Below, one piece after another: positions 29,501-36,561 of a stretch of DNA of 64,000 bases (its first letter is position 1; every line of letters starts with the position of its first letter). The translations under genes and the position numbers were made by a program. Origin of the DNA: AC-32 sp963746155. Lineage in GTDB: Bacteria; Actinomycetota; Thermoleophilia; Gaiellales; Gaiellaceae. Location of the stretch: positions 620,001-684,000 of the forward strand of contig CAVVAB010000012.1 of the NCBI GenBank assembly GCA_963746155.1, given 5' to 3'. The notes under the pieces are model-generated. The model saw only the letters and a list, made by a program, of their open reading frames with translations. It had not been told where the DNA came from and ran no database searches.

Positions 29501-29603
29501 GCTGGAGCAGGCGCTCGAGCGGTACGAGCTCAAGGAGTACATCGTCATGGCCGACCGAATGCGCGAGCGGCTCGCGGAGCTACGAGACCTCGAGACCAAG
29601 TAG
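26553..29603 (+). CDS. Zinc-ribbon, class III cyclase, AAA-ATPase and TPR signalling protein
   Basis: 1016 residues in one frame. Order: double-CxxC ribbon (CPRCGAENREGARFCDSC); cyclase domain (VTVLFCDLAGFTARG, FIGDAVMAVFG, ARIGVNTGEVVAG, GDAVNVAARLEQAA); AAA/STAND-like ATPase with Walker A LGPAGVGKSRL and Walker B LVVVFDDVQWGE; then a long TPR-like helical C-terminus rich in Ala/Glu/Arg. No DNA-binding HTH is visible. Soil actinobacteria carry many such proteins; they likely couple a ligand or partner to cyclic nucleotide output. GTG start chosen from leaderless spacing. The 3' end overlaps lysA by 24 nt tail-to-tail. Confidence 0.88.
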   Translation: MTCPRCGAENREGARFCDSCAAALEAPASRDVRKTVTVLFCDLAGFTARGDAMDPEALRSVQSRYFDEARAALERHGGSVEKFIGDAVMAVFGIPQVHEDDALRALRAAVELRDAVAALGLEARIGVNTGEVVAGTGEALVTGDAVNVAARLEQAAQPGEILLGEATHRLVRDAVEAEPAAVEAKGKSEAVRARRLLALHAGAEPFERRLDSPMVGRERERASLRQAFDRAVGDNSCHLFTVLGPAGVGKSRLVGELVRELGNEARVLSGRCLPYGDGITFRPLYEVLDELGERSSAVRGLLEGGTSAPEELFFAVRKLLEEIARERQLVVVFDDVQWGEPTFLDFVDHLSDWSRGAPILVVCLARPELLDERPAWGGGKLNATSVLLEPLSESDCEVLLRNLLGGSLTEAAQTRILAAAEGNPLFVEEMLEMLIDDGLLERRNGSWAAAVDLGDLSVPPTIHALLGARLDRLSSEERAVAERAAVEGKLFHRGAVAALAPEPLRPEVSVHLLSLVRKELVRPDEPEFADEDAFRFRHLLLRDAAYESIPKEARAELHEAYAGWLEEKVGDRRAEYEAILAYHLDQSFRYRADLGLPEEALARRAAELFVSSGRRALAAGDRNAARSLLGRAAELLPRDDPARLALLPDLGTVLDEGGDHARAGEVLAEAVELARAAADERTECRASLALLRGRMYFESQIDVEKLIGEAEQLSPLFERLGDERGQADTLLLLGELSWSQCQAGRTAELVEQARAHALRAGDHRLELEAVRQLALAWAWGPTPVTEALRLLDGLTTSDGLQPGIAATARARLEAMLGRFEAARRSLELGIAAREELGLHVVAATARAQIGGFIEELAGDLAAAERYLRRGVEELERFGERTYLMTTVGQLAGVLAAKGCWAEAETLARMVEENASPGDLLTHEWAARATVLAREGAFEAAEGFVQRGVEIAEETDFLSEQGDAYAALAEVQSLSGRADEAIVALEQALERYELKEYIVMADRMRERLAELRDLETK

Positions 29604-30848
29604 GTCTTCGACCGTCTCGCGGCGGCGGATGAGCCGCGCCTTGCCGTCCGAGACGAGCACGGCCGCCGGGCGCGGGACCGCGTTGTAGTTCGAGCCCATC
29701 GCGAGCGTGTACGCGCCGGTCCCGGGAACGGCGAGGAGGTCGCCGCGCCTCGGCTCGGGGAGCTGGACGGAGTCGATCAGCACGTCGCCCGACTCGCAGT
29801 GCTTCCCGCAGACCGTGTACGCGCCTGACGGCTCCTCGTCCGCGCGGTTCGCGAGCAGGGCCTCGTAGCGCGCGCCGTAGAGCTGCGGCCGCGGGTTGTC
29901 GGACATCCCGCCGTCGATCGCGACGTAGGTCGTCGACTCCGTGGCCTGCTTGACGACGCCGACGCGGTAGAGCGTCACCGCCGCGTGCCCGACGAGCGAG
30001 CGGCCGGGCTCGAGGATCACCTCTGGGCGGGGGAGGCCGTGCAGCGTCCACGCGTGGTCGAGCCGCTCGAGCAGCGTGGCGACGAACTCCGCGATCGCGG
30101 GCGGCCGCTCGCCCTCGACGTACTGGATCCCGAGCCCGCCGCCGAGGTCGACCACGGACGGAACCCAGCCGAGCTCGGCACGGCAGTCGGCCGCGAACGC
30201 GCCGAGCCAGTCGATGCTCGACTTCGCCGCCTCGGTGTCGAGCAGCTGCGAGCCGATGTGCAGGTGCAGCCCCGCGACGTCGAGGCCCGCCTCCCGGCCG
30301 GCTGCGATCGCCTTTGCCGCCTGGTCGGGCGGGAGCCCGAACTTGGAGCCGTGGTGTGCGGTCCGGATCGCGGCGTGCGTGTCGGCGTCGATTCCGGGCG
30401 TGACGCGCACCAGCACGCGGGCGACGCCTGCCTCGGCCGCCCGCTCGATCTCGTCGAGCGCGTCCACGACGACGAAGCGCGTCCCGGCCTCCGCGGCCGC
30501 GCGCAGCTCGTCGTCGCCCTTGTTGTTGCCGTGCACGACGATCCGCTCGCCGTCGATCCCGGCCCGCCGCGCGAACGTGAGCTCTCCGAGCGTCGACACG
30601 TCTGCTCCGAGACCCTGCGCTGCGAGCAGCCGCAGCAGCGCCAGGCTCGGAAACGCCTTGACGCTGTAGAGCACGAGCGCATCCGGCGCCGCGCCGAGGT
30701 ACGCGCGGGCCGCGGAGAGCAGCGTCGCCTCGCAGTAGACGACGAGCGGCGTCCCGTGCTCCTCGGCCAGTGCGGACGCGGAGACCCCGCCGAGAGCGAG
30801 CTCGCCGCCCTCGACGGCCGCCGTGTCCGGGAACAGCGCGCCGATCAC
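29580..30848 (-). CDS. lysA: Diaminopimelate decarboxylase
   Basis: 422 residues, last step of lysine synthesis. PLP lysine in LYSVKAFPSLALL, GADVSTLGEL, HGNNKGDDEL, glycine-rich DLGGGLGIQY, EPGRSLVGHA, and the C-terminal active-site GKHCESGDVLI with MGSNYNAVPRP. The GTG start overlaps the stop of the VOC gene. Convergent overlap with the cyclase-ATPase gene. Confidence 0.93.
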   Translation of the reverse strand: MIGALFPDTAAVEGGELALGGVSASALAEEHGTPLVVYCEATLLSAARAYLGAAPDALVLYSVKAFPSLALLRLLAAQGLGADVSTLGELTFARRAGIDGERIVVHGNNKGDDELRAAAEAGTRFVVVDALDEIERAAEAGVARVLVRVTPGIDADTHAAIRTAHHGSKFGLPPDQAAKAIAAGREAGLDVAGLHLHIGSQLLDTEAAKSSIDWLGAFAADCRAELGWVPSVVDLGGGLGIQYVEGERPPAIAEFVATLLERLDHAWTLHGLPRPEVILEPGRSLVGHAAVTLYRVGVVKQATESTTYVAIDGGMSDNPRPQLYGARYEALLANRADEEPSGAYTVCGKHCESGDVLIDSVQLPEPRRGDLLAVPGTGAYTLAMGSNYNAVPRPAAVLVSDGKARLIRRRETVEDLLGLEVS

Positions 30849-31222
30849 TCGCGCCAGTAGACGCCGAGGTCGTCGTGCGTCAGCTCGATCCTGCGCCCGT
30901 CCGGGTCGCGGACGACGAAGCCCTTCGACAACGGCGTGTGCGACACCGGCCCCCGCTCCACCACGCCGAGGGCCTGCGCCCGCTCGTAGCAGGCATCGAA
31001 GCCCGCCGCGTCGCAGTCGAACGAGATCTCGTCCGGGTCGGCGGGCGCGCCGCCTTCAGCCGACTCGAAGAAGACGAGCATCGTCCTGCCGACCCGCAGC
31101 GGGTGGTGCGCGCCGTCGACCTCCTCGGCGCCCAGGAGCTCGGAGTAGAAGCGCTTGAGCCCCGCCGGGTCCGGCGTCCGGAATGCGATGTGGTTGATCC
31201 CTAGGACCGTCAGTCCTGCCAC
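30845..31222 (-). CDS. VOC/glyoxalase-family protein
   Basis: 125 residues: GINHIAFRTPDPAGLKRFY with the first metal His, LVFFESAEGG, ISFDCDAAGFDACY, and FVVRDPDGRRIEL with the last metal ligand. The fold binds a divalent metal in dioxygenases, glyoxalases or resistance proteins; the activity here is unknown. The GTG start overlaps the cupin stop by 13 nt; middle gene of a cupin-VOC-lysA operon. Confidence 0.8.
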   Translation of the reverse strand: MAGLTVLGINHIAFRTPDPAGLKRFYSELLGAEEVDGAHHPLRVGRTMLVFFESAEGGAPADPDEISFDCDAAGFDACYERAQALGVVERGPVSHTPLSKGFVVRDPDGRRIELTHDDLGVYWRE

Positions 31223-31602
31223 CAGTCCTGCGTCATCGGGCCGTCGCCGGGGCCGGTGTTCGGCGCACCGATGGCGATCAGCTCCGCACCTTCCGGGCCG
31301 CCCTCGAGGTTCCGCATCGTCTCGTTGTGGACCCGCACCGCGTCGAACGGCTTCAGCTCGACGATGTCGTCGTCGAGCTTCAGGCGCGCGCTCCCGCTGA
31401 TCAACACGTAGACCTCCTCCTGCACGTTGTGCGTGTGCCCGAAGGGAAGGCGGAAGTTCGGGGCGACGCGCATGTACGAGACGCCCGAGTTCTCGAGCTC
31501 GAGCGGAACGCGCGCCATCCGGAACTCGAGCTCGTCCATCCCGAACTTCGGGGCCTGGTCCTCGACGTCTTCCTTCAGGTTCAACTTCGTGTAGCCGGCC
31601 AA
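31210..31602 (-). CDS. Small cupin-domain protein
   Basis: 130 residues with cupin motif 1 GHTHNVQEEVYVLISG (metal His/His/Glu) and a shorter motif 2 ending VRVHNETMRNL. Single-domain cupins act as isomerases, dioxygenases or ligand sensors; no specific role can be read. The start is TTG at 31602, fixed by a perfect AGGAGG (31609-31614) six bases upstream. Likely first gene of the operon with the VOC protein and lysA. Confidence 0.8.
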   Translation of the reverse strand: MAGYTKLNLKEDVEDQAPKFGMDELEFRMARVPLELENSGVSYMRVAPNFRLPFGHTHNVQEEVYVLISGSARLKLDDDIVELKPFDAVRVHNETMRNLEGGPEGAELIAIGAPNTGPGDGPMTQDWWQD

Positions 31603-31629
31603 CCGGCACCTCCTGGTTTCGTTGGTGGG

Positions 31630-31639
31630 ATGCTAAAGT
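31630..31639. promoter_or_regulatory. Overlapping divergent -10 hexamers (cupin and leuS leader)
   Basis: Minus strand TAGCAT (31635-31630) serves the cupin operon with a ~20-nt leader; plus strand TAAAGT (31634-31639) lies 8 nt before the leader peptide ATG at 31648. The hexamers share two bases. Confidence 0.5.
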
Positions 31640-31647
31640 CACCCGCA

Positions 31648-31668
31648 ATGGAGCACCTTCTCGAGTAG
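31648..31668 (+). CDS. Leucine leader peptide upstream of leuS
   Basis: Six-codon frame ATG-GAG-CAC-CTT-CTC-GAG-TAG encoding MEHLLE, with two adjacent leucine codons. It starts 8 nt after TAAAGT, so it can be translated as a leaderless frame. It is followed by a stem and then a terminator-like hairpin with a T-run before leuS, the layout of ribosome-mediated attenuation. The frame and hairpins are directly visible; regulation by leucyl-tRNA supply is inferred. Confidence 0.6.
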   Translation: MEHLLE

Positions 31669-31672
31669 CGCA

Positions 31673-31709
31673 GGAAGCCAGCGCGGCCCACCGCGTCAGC
31701 TTCCACCTG
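31673..31709 (+). promoter_or_regulatory. Leader stem in the leuS attenuator
   Basis: Long stem with outer arms GGAAGC/GCTTCC and inner arms CGCGG/CCGCG just downstream of the leader stop codon. A ribosome stalled on the Leu codons or released at the stop would change which downstream pairing forms. Confidence 0.5.
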
Positions 31710-31712
31710 GCC

Positions 31713-31735
31713 TCTCGAAACGAGAGGTCTTTTTG
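31713..31735 (+). terminator. Rho-independent terminator (attenuator) before leuS
   Basis: Arms CCTCTCG/CGAGAGG with an AAA loop, followed by TCTTTTT. The 3' arm CGAGAGG could also pair with CCTTCTCG across the leader Leu codons (one bulge), giving a possible antiterminator. Confidence 0.7.
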
Positions 31736-31749
31736 TATCCGGAGGCGTG

Positions 31750-34113
31750 ATGGAGACGTACGACCCGAAGTCGATCGAAGCGAAATGGCAGCAGGTCTGG
31801 GAGGCAGAGCGTGCCTTCAACGTCGCCAACCCCGAGCCCGGAGAGGAGCCCGGCGGGAAGTTCTACATGCTCGAGATGCTGCCGTACCCCTCCGGCACCC
31901 TGCACATGGGGCACGTCCTCAACTACACGCTCGGCGACGTGCTGACCCACTACCACCGGCGCAGCGGGTCGACCGTCCTGCGTCCGATGGGCTGGGACTC
32001 GTTCGGCCTGCCCGCCGAGAACGCCGCGATCCGCGAGGGCGGCCATCCCAGGGAGATCATCGAGCGCAACATCGCAAACCTTCGTTCCGGGATGCAGCGC
32101 CTGGGGTGGGCGATCGACTGGGACCGGGAAGTCTCCGCACACGACCCCGACTACTACCGCTGGACGCAATGGCTGTTCCTCCGCTTCTTCGAGGCGGGCC
32201 TGGCGTACCGCAAGGAGGCGCCGGTCAACTGGTGCCCGAACGACCAGACCGTCGTCGCCAACGAGTACGTGATCGACGGGCGCTGCGAACGATGCGGGAC
32301 CCCCGTCGTCGCCCGCAACATGGAGCAGTGGTTCTTCAAGATCACGGCGTACGCCGACCAGCTGCTCGAGGACCTGGCGCTGATCGACTGGCCCGAGCGG
32401 ACGAAGACCATCCAGCGGAACTGGATCGGCCGCTCCGAGGGCGCCGACGTGCTCTTCCGCGACGAAGCGCTGGACGCCGACATCGCCGTCTTCACGACGC
32501 GGCCCGACACGCTGTTCGGCGCGACGTTCTTCGTGCTCGCGCCGGAGCACCCGCTCGTCGAGCGCCTGGCGAACGACGAGATCCGGGCCTACGTCGAGAA
32601 GGCGGGCGCGCGGCCGGTCGAGGAGCGCCAGACGAAGGAGAAGGACGGGATCTTCACCGGCCATCACGTGATCAACCCGGTGAACGGCGAGCCGATCCCC
32701 GTCTGGATCGCGGACTACGTGCTGATGGACTACGGGACCGGCGCGATCATGGCCGTGCCCGCGCACGACGAACGCGACCGCGAGTTTGCCGAGCGCTACG
32801 ACCTGCCGATCCGTCCCGTGATCGACGAGGAGACGAACGCGCTGGTCGACTCGGGCGAGTTCAGCGGGTTGGCCGCGGACGAGGCGAAGGAGAAGATCGT
32901 CGAGTGGCTGCGTGAGCAGGGGCGCGGCGCGCCGGCCGTCAGCTACCGCCTCCGCGACTGGTCGTTCTCGCGCCAGCGGTACTGGGGCTGCCCGATCCCG
33001 ATCGTCTACTGCGAGCAGTGCGGTGTCGTTCCGGTGCCGGACGAGGACTTGCCGCTGCTCCTGCCCGAGGTCGAGGACTACCGGCCGAAGGGCAAGCCGC
33101 CGCTGGCCTCGAACGAGGAGTGGATGAACGTGCCGTGCCCGCGCTGCGGCGGTGCAGGCCGGCGGGAGGCCGACACGATGGACACGTTCGTCGACTCCTC
33201 CTGGTACTTCCTGCGCTACTGCGACCCGCACAACGACTCGGCGCCGTTCGACGCGCGGCTCGTCGACTACTGGATGCCCGTCGACCAGTACGTGGGCGGA
33301 ATCGACCACGCCACCGGCCACCTGCTCTACTCGCGCTTCTTCGTCAAGGGCCTGAACGACTTCGGACTCCTCGGCTTCCGGGAGCCGTTCCAGCGCCTGT
33401 TCCACCAGGGGTGGGTCCGGCAGGGCGGCGTGAAGATGTCCAAGACGAAGGGCAACGTGACGAGCCCGGACGTGCTCGTCGACATGCACGGCGCCGACGC
33501 GGTCCGGCTCTACATCCTCTTCCTCGGCCCCGCCGACCAGGACATGGACTGGACCGAGGAAGGTGTCGAGGGCGTCGCGCGCTTCCTGCGGCGGCTGTGG
33601 CGGATCGTCAACGAGGCTGCTGAGAGCGAGGGTGGCGAGGAGGACGGGCCGCTGACGCGCAAGGCGCACGAGACGATCGCCAGGGTGTCCGACGACATCG
33701 GACGGCGCTTCGTCTTCAACACGCCGATCGCGGCGGTGATGGAGCTGGTGAACGAGCTGGGGCAGGAGGCATCCGCGCCTGGGGCCCGCTTTGCGGCGGA
33801 GACGGCCGTTTCGCTGATCCAGCCCTACGCGCCGCACATCGCCGAGGAGCTCTGGTCTGTCCTCGGGCACGAACGTCTGTGGGAGCAGCCCTGGCCGGTC
33901 GCGGACGACTCGAAGCTCGTGCGGGAGACCTTCGAGCTCGTGATCCAGGTGAACGGCCGCGTTCGTGATCGGGTCGAGGCCTCGGTCGAGGAGTCTCAGG
34001 AGCAGCTGGTCGAGCGCGCGCTCGCCTCGGACCGGGTGCGAGCGCATCTGGACGGCAAGCAGGTGCGCCAGACGATCGTCGTGCCGGGCAAGCTCGTGAA
34101 CATCGTCGTCTAA
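31750..34113 (+). CDS. leuS: Leucyl-tRNA synthetase
   Basis: 787 residues, class Ia. HIGH-type motif in LPYPSGTLHMGHVLNY, editing (CP1) domain with TRPDTLFGATFF and AVPAHDERDREFA, zinc-ribbon-like cysteines (CGVVPVPDEDLP, CPRCGGAG), KMSKS in VKMSKTKGNVTSPD, C-terminal anticodon domain. ATG at 31750 chosen over the in-frame GTG at 31747; GGAGG lies at 31741-31745. Expression is probably set by the leader peptide/terminator upstream. Confidence 0.95.
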   Translation: METYDPKSIEAKWQQVWEAERAFNVANPEPGEEPGGKFYMLEMLPYPSGTLHMGHVLNYTLGDVLTHYHRRSGSTVLRPMGWDSFGLPAENAAIREGGHPREIIERNIANLRSGMQRLGWAIDWDREVSAHDPDYYRWTQWLFLRFFEAGLAYRKEAPVNWCPNDQTVVANEYVIDGRCERCGTPVVARNMEQWFFKITAYADQLLEDLALIDWPERTKTIQRNWIGRSEGADVLFRDEALDADIAVFTTRPDTLFGATFFVLAPEHPLVERLANDEIRAYVEKAGARPVEERQTKEKDGIFTGHHVINPVNGEPIPVWIADYVLMDYGTGAIMAVPAHDERDREFAERYDLPIRPVIDEETNALVDSGEFSGLAADEAKEKIVEWLREQGRGAPAVSYRLRDWSFSRQRYWGCPIPIVYCEQCGVVPVPDEDLPLLLPEVEDYRPKGKPPLASNEEWMNVPCPRCGGAGRREADTMDTFVDSSWYFLRYCDPHNDSAPFDARLVDYWMPVDQYVGGIDHATGHLLYSRFFVKGLNDFGLLGFREPFQRLFHQGWVRQGGVKMSKTKGNVTSPDVLVDMHGADAVRLYILFLGPADQDMDWTEEGVEGVARFLRRLWRIVNEAAESEGGEEDGPLTRKAHETIARVSDDIGRRFVFNTPIAAVMELVNELGQEASAPGARFAAETAVSLIQPYAPHIAEELWSVLGHERLWEQPWPVADDSKLVRETFELVIQVNGRVRDRVEASVEESQEQLVERALASDRVRAHLDGKQVRQTIVVPGKLVNIVV

Positions 34114-34415
34114 GAGCGGTTTCGGACGAGTTCACGCGGGTCGACCGGTCGGTTCCGACGAACGCGCGAGCAGAGCCCGCGCGTCCTGACGTCGGCATCG
34201 CAAGCGATGCCTTAGGCGGTTTCGGACGAGTTCACTCGGGTCGACCGGTCGGTTCCGACGAACGCGCGAGCAGAGCCCGCGCGTCCTTACGCCGGCATCG
34301 CAAGCGATGCCTTAGGCGGTTTCGGACGAGTTCACTCGGGTCGACCGGTCAGTTCCGACGGACGCACGAGCAGAGCCCGCGCGCCCTGACGTCGGCATCG
34401 CAAGCGATGCCTTAG
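34114..34415 (+). repeat. Three tandem 100-bp two-hairpin units
   Basis: Unit starts (GCGGTTTCGG) fall at 34116, 34216 and 34316, an exact 100-bp period with a few substitutions. Each unit holds the palindrome GACCGGTC, a hairpin with CGCGCG/CGCGCG-type arms around AGCAGAGCC, and the perfect hairpin GGCATCGC-AA-GCGATGCC (first at 34194-34211). No coding frame runs through. Solitary relatives are at 5.8 kb and 22.6 kb. Lies between leuS and comEA. Confidence 0.9.
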
Positions 34416-34500
34416 GCGCTCTCGCCGCTCAGCGTTCTCGTCACGCTTTCGGCACGAAGGCGTTACCCACGCGTGACGGTTTCGTCGGCACGCTCGCGGG

Positions 34501-35113
34501 ATGCCGGAGTTCCTTCTCCAGCGTCGGCGGCCGCTCCTGGCTGCCGCGGTCGCGCTCGTGCTGTTGCTGCTCGCGGCCCGCTACGTCCTGCCGGCGGGCA
34601 CGACGACTCCGGCGGCGCCTCTCCCCCCGCCGCCGTCCTCCGGCATCGGCGCGGCCGAAGCTCCAAAGGCGCGGGTGGTCGTGGACGTGGTCGGGGCCGT
34701 TCGGCTGCCAGGCCTGTACCGGCTCTGCCGACGGCTCGCGGATCGCGGACGCTGTCACCCGCGCCGGAGGGGCGACCCCGAAGGCCGATCTCGCGCAGGT
34801 GAACCTCGCTGCGCCGCTGGCCGATGGGGAGCAGATCGTCGTGCCCCGGCGCGGGGCGCCGGTTGCCGCCGGGAGTGGTTCTGGCTCGGCGGGTCCCGGC
34901 TCGGGCGGTGCCGCTCCCGCGGCTCCGGTCCAGCTGAGCACGGCGTCGCTTGAGCAGCTCGACACGCTGCCCGGTGTCGGGCCAGTCACGGCCCAGAAGA
35001 TCCTCGACTACCGTACGAAGCACGGCGCGTTCCACTCGGCCGACGAGCTCGACGCCGTTCCCGGGATCGGGCCGAAGCGGCTGGAGCAGCTCCGGGATCT
35101 GGTCGTCCCGTGA
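34501..35113 (+). CDS. comEA: ComEA-type DNA-binding competence protein (frameshifted)
   Basis: About 203 residues. One N-terminal membrane anchor (LLAAAVALVLLLLAARYVL), Pro-rich linker, SLBB-like domain (VVVDVVGAVRLPGLYRL, AGGATPKADLAQVNLAAPL), Gly/Ser linker, and a C-terminal helix-hairpin-helix pair (LDTLPGVGPVTAQKILDYR, LDAVPGIGPKRLEQL). It binds incoming DNA outside the membrane. An extra C at about 34728 shifts the frame. Overlaps comEC. Confidence 0.85.
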
Positions 35114-36561
35114 GCGCGGCCCGCGCCTCGCCGCACGCGCTGCTCGCCTCGCTGTGCGTCGGGGTCGCGGCGGCGAATCTCGCACGCACGTCGTGGGTCG
35201 TCGTTGCGCTCGGCGTCAGCCTGCTCGCGGTTCTGGCCGTCACGGTCGAGGAAGCGCGCCCGTGGGTCATCGCCGGAGTGCTCTTCCTCGCCGGCTGGTG
35301 GTGGGGGAGCGCGCGACTCGCTGCGATCGACCGAAGCGTCCTTCTGGCGCGCGTCGACACGGCCGAGCGCTCGGTGCTCGTCGTGACCGGACCCGTTCGC
35401 CGAGCGCGGTTCCAGCTGCGCGTCCCCGCCCAGGTGCGCCGCTTCGGGTGGTTACGCCTGCGCGAGCCCGTGTTGCTCGAGCTGCCGCTCGGTCGCTCGC
35501 CTCCGCAGGGAGGCGTGCTCGAGGCGATCACGACGGTTCGCTTGCCGAAACCGCCGAAGGACGGATTCGACGAACGCACCTGGCTCGCGCGCCACGGCGT
35601 GCACGTCGTCCTGCGCGCGGATCGCTGGAGGCTGATCGGCCATCGCGGCGGGCTCGCGGGCGTCTCCGACAGGCTTCGCGCGTGGCTCGCGTCGTCGATC
35701 GCGCCCGGCCTTCACGGCGAGCGCCGCGGCGTGGTCGAAGGCGTCGTCCTCGGCGACGAGCAGGCGCTCCCGCGGCAACTACGCGACCGCTTCCGCGCCT
35801 CGGGGCTCTATCACCTGCTCGCGGTCTCAGGCCAGAACGTGGCGCTCGTCGCCGTCGGCGCGATCGCGCTCGCGTGGCTGCTCGGCTTTCCGCGCTGGCT
35901 CGGCCAGGTCGGCGCGCTGTGCTCGATCGGCGCGTACGTGCTCGCCGTCGGCCCTCAGCCGTCGGTCGTGAGAGCGGCGATCGCAGGAGCGCTCGGCTCG
36001 GTGGCGTGGCTCCTCGCGAGACAGGCGGACCGCTGGTACTTCCTGCTGCTCGGCGCGCTGGTGCTGCTCGCCTGGAACCCGTACGTCCTTCTCGACGCCG
36101 GCTTCCAGCTCTCGTTCGCGGCCGTCGCGTCGATCTTCCTACTCGTGCCGCGTTTCCTGCGAGCGCTCGAGGGCTATCCGCTCCCGACGAAGCTTGCCGC
36201 CGGCCTTGCGGTCTCGACCGCGTGCGGCCTCGTGACCGCGCCGGTGCTCTGGTTCCAGTTCCACGCGGTTCCGCTCCTGACGGTGCCGGCGAACGCGCTT
36301 GCCGCCCCTGCGGTCGCCCCGTTGCTCGCGCTCGGGTTCGCCGCGGCGCTCGCGGGTCTCGTCTATCCGCCCGCCGGAATCGCGATCGCGTGGCTCAACG
36401 GCTGGTGCGCGGCGTACCTCGCCGCGTGCGCCCGGATCGTCGGCGGCCTTCCGGGCGCCCAGGTGCGCTCGGGCCGCGGCCTGCTGGTCGTGCTCGTCGT
36501 CGCAGCCGCCTGCTCCGCCTATGCTTGGCGGCGGTGGCAGAGCTCGCCGCGGCCTACCTGA
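35110..36561 (+). CDS. comEC: ComEC-type DNA uptake channel protein, short form
   Basis: 483 residues with the OB-like N-terminal part and competence domain: GVVLGDEQALPRQLRDRF, SGLYHLLAVSGQNVALVA (signature), PSVVRAAIAG, NPYVLLDAGFQLSFAAV. About ten membrane helices. The C-terminal metallo-beta-lactamase domain of full-length ComEC is absent; the protein ends soon after the last helix (WRRWQSSPRPT). The GTG start overlaps the comEA stop. holA starts inside its 3' end. Confidence 0.85.
   Translation: MSAARASPHALLASLCVGVAAANLARTSWVVVALGVSLLAVLAVTVEEARPWVIAGVLFLAGWWWGSARLAAIDRSVLLARVDTAERSVLVVTGPVRRARFQLRVPAQVRRFGWLRLREPVLLELPLGRSPPQGGVLEAITTVRLPKPPKDGFDERTWLARHGVHVVLRADRWRLIGHRGGLAGVSDRLRAWLASSIAPGLHGERRGVVEGVVLGDEQALPRQLRDRFRASGLYHLLAVSGQNVALVAVGAIALAWLLGFPRWLGQVGALCSIGAYVLAVGPQPSVVRAAIAGALGSVAWLLARQADRWYFLLLGALVLLAWNPYVLLDAGFQLSFAAVASIFLLVPRFLRALEGYPLPTKLAAGLAVSTACGLVTAPVLWFQFHAVPLLTVPANALAAPAVAPLLALGFAAALAGLVYPPAGIAIAWLNGWCAAYLAACARIVGGLPGAQVRSGRGLLVVLVVAAACSAYAWRRWQSSPRPT
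36520..36525 (+). promoter_or_regulatory. -10 hexamer for holA inside comEC
   Basis: TATGCT, 8 nt before the GTG at 36534. Confidence 0.4.

Noticed and set aside
31600..31749. T-box riboswitch before leuS
   Set aside because: I could not find the conserved T-box sequence or a specifier loop; the leader peptide with Leu codons explains the terminator better.
31696..34047. Very long open frames antisense to leuS, lepA, fbiC and other conserved genes
   Set aside because: They mirror the third-position GC of the sense gene, have low-complexity Arg/Ala/Gly/Val-rich translations, and resemble no family; the sense strand has clear motifs.
34114..34415. CRISPR array
   Set aside because: The repeated unit is the whole 100 bp; there are no unique spacers between short repeats and no cas genes.
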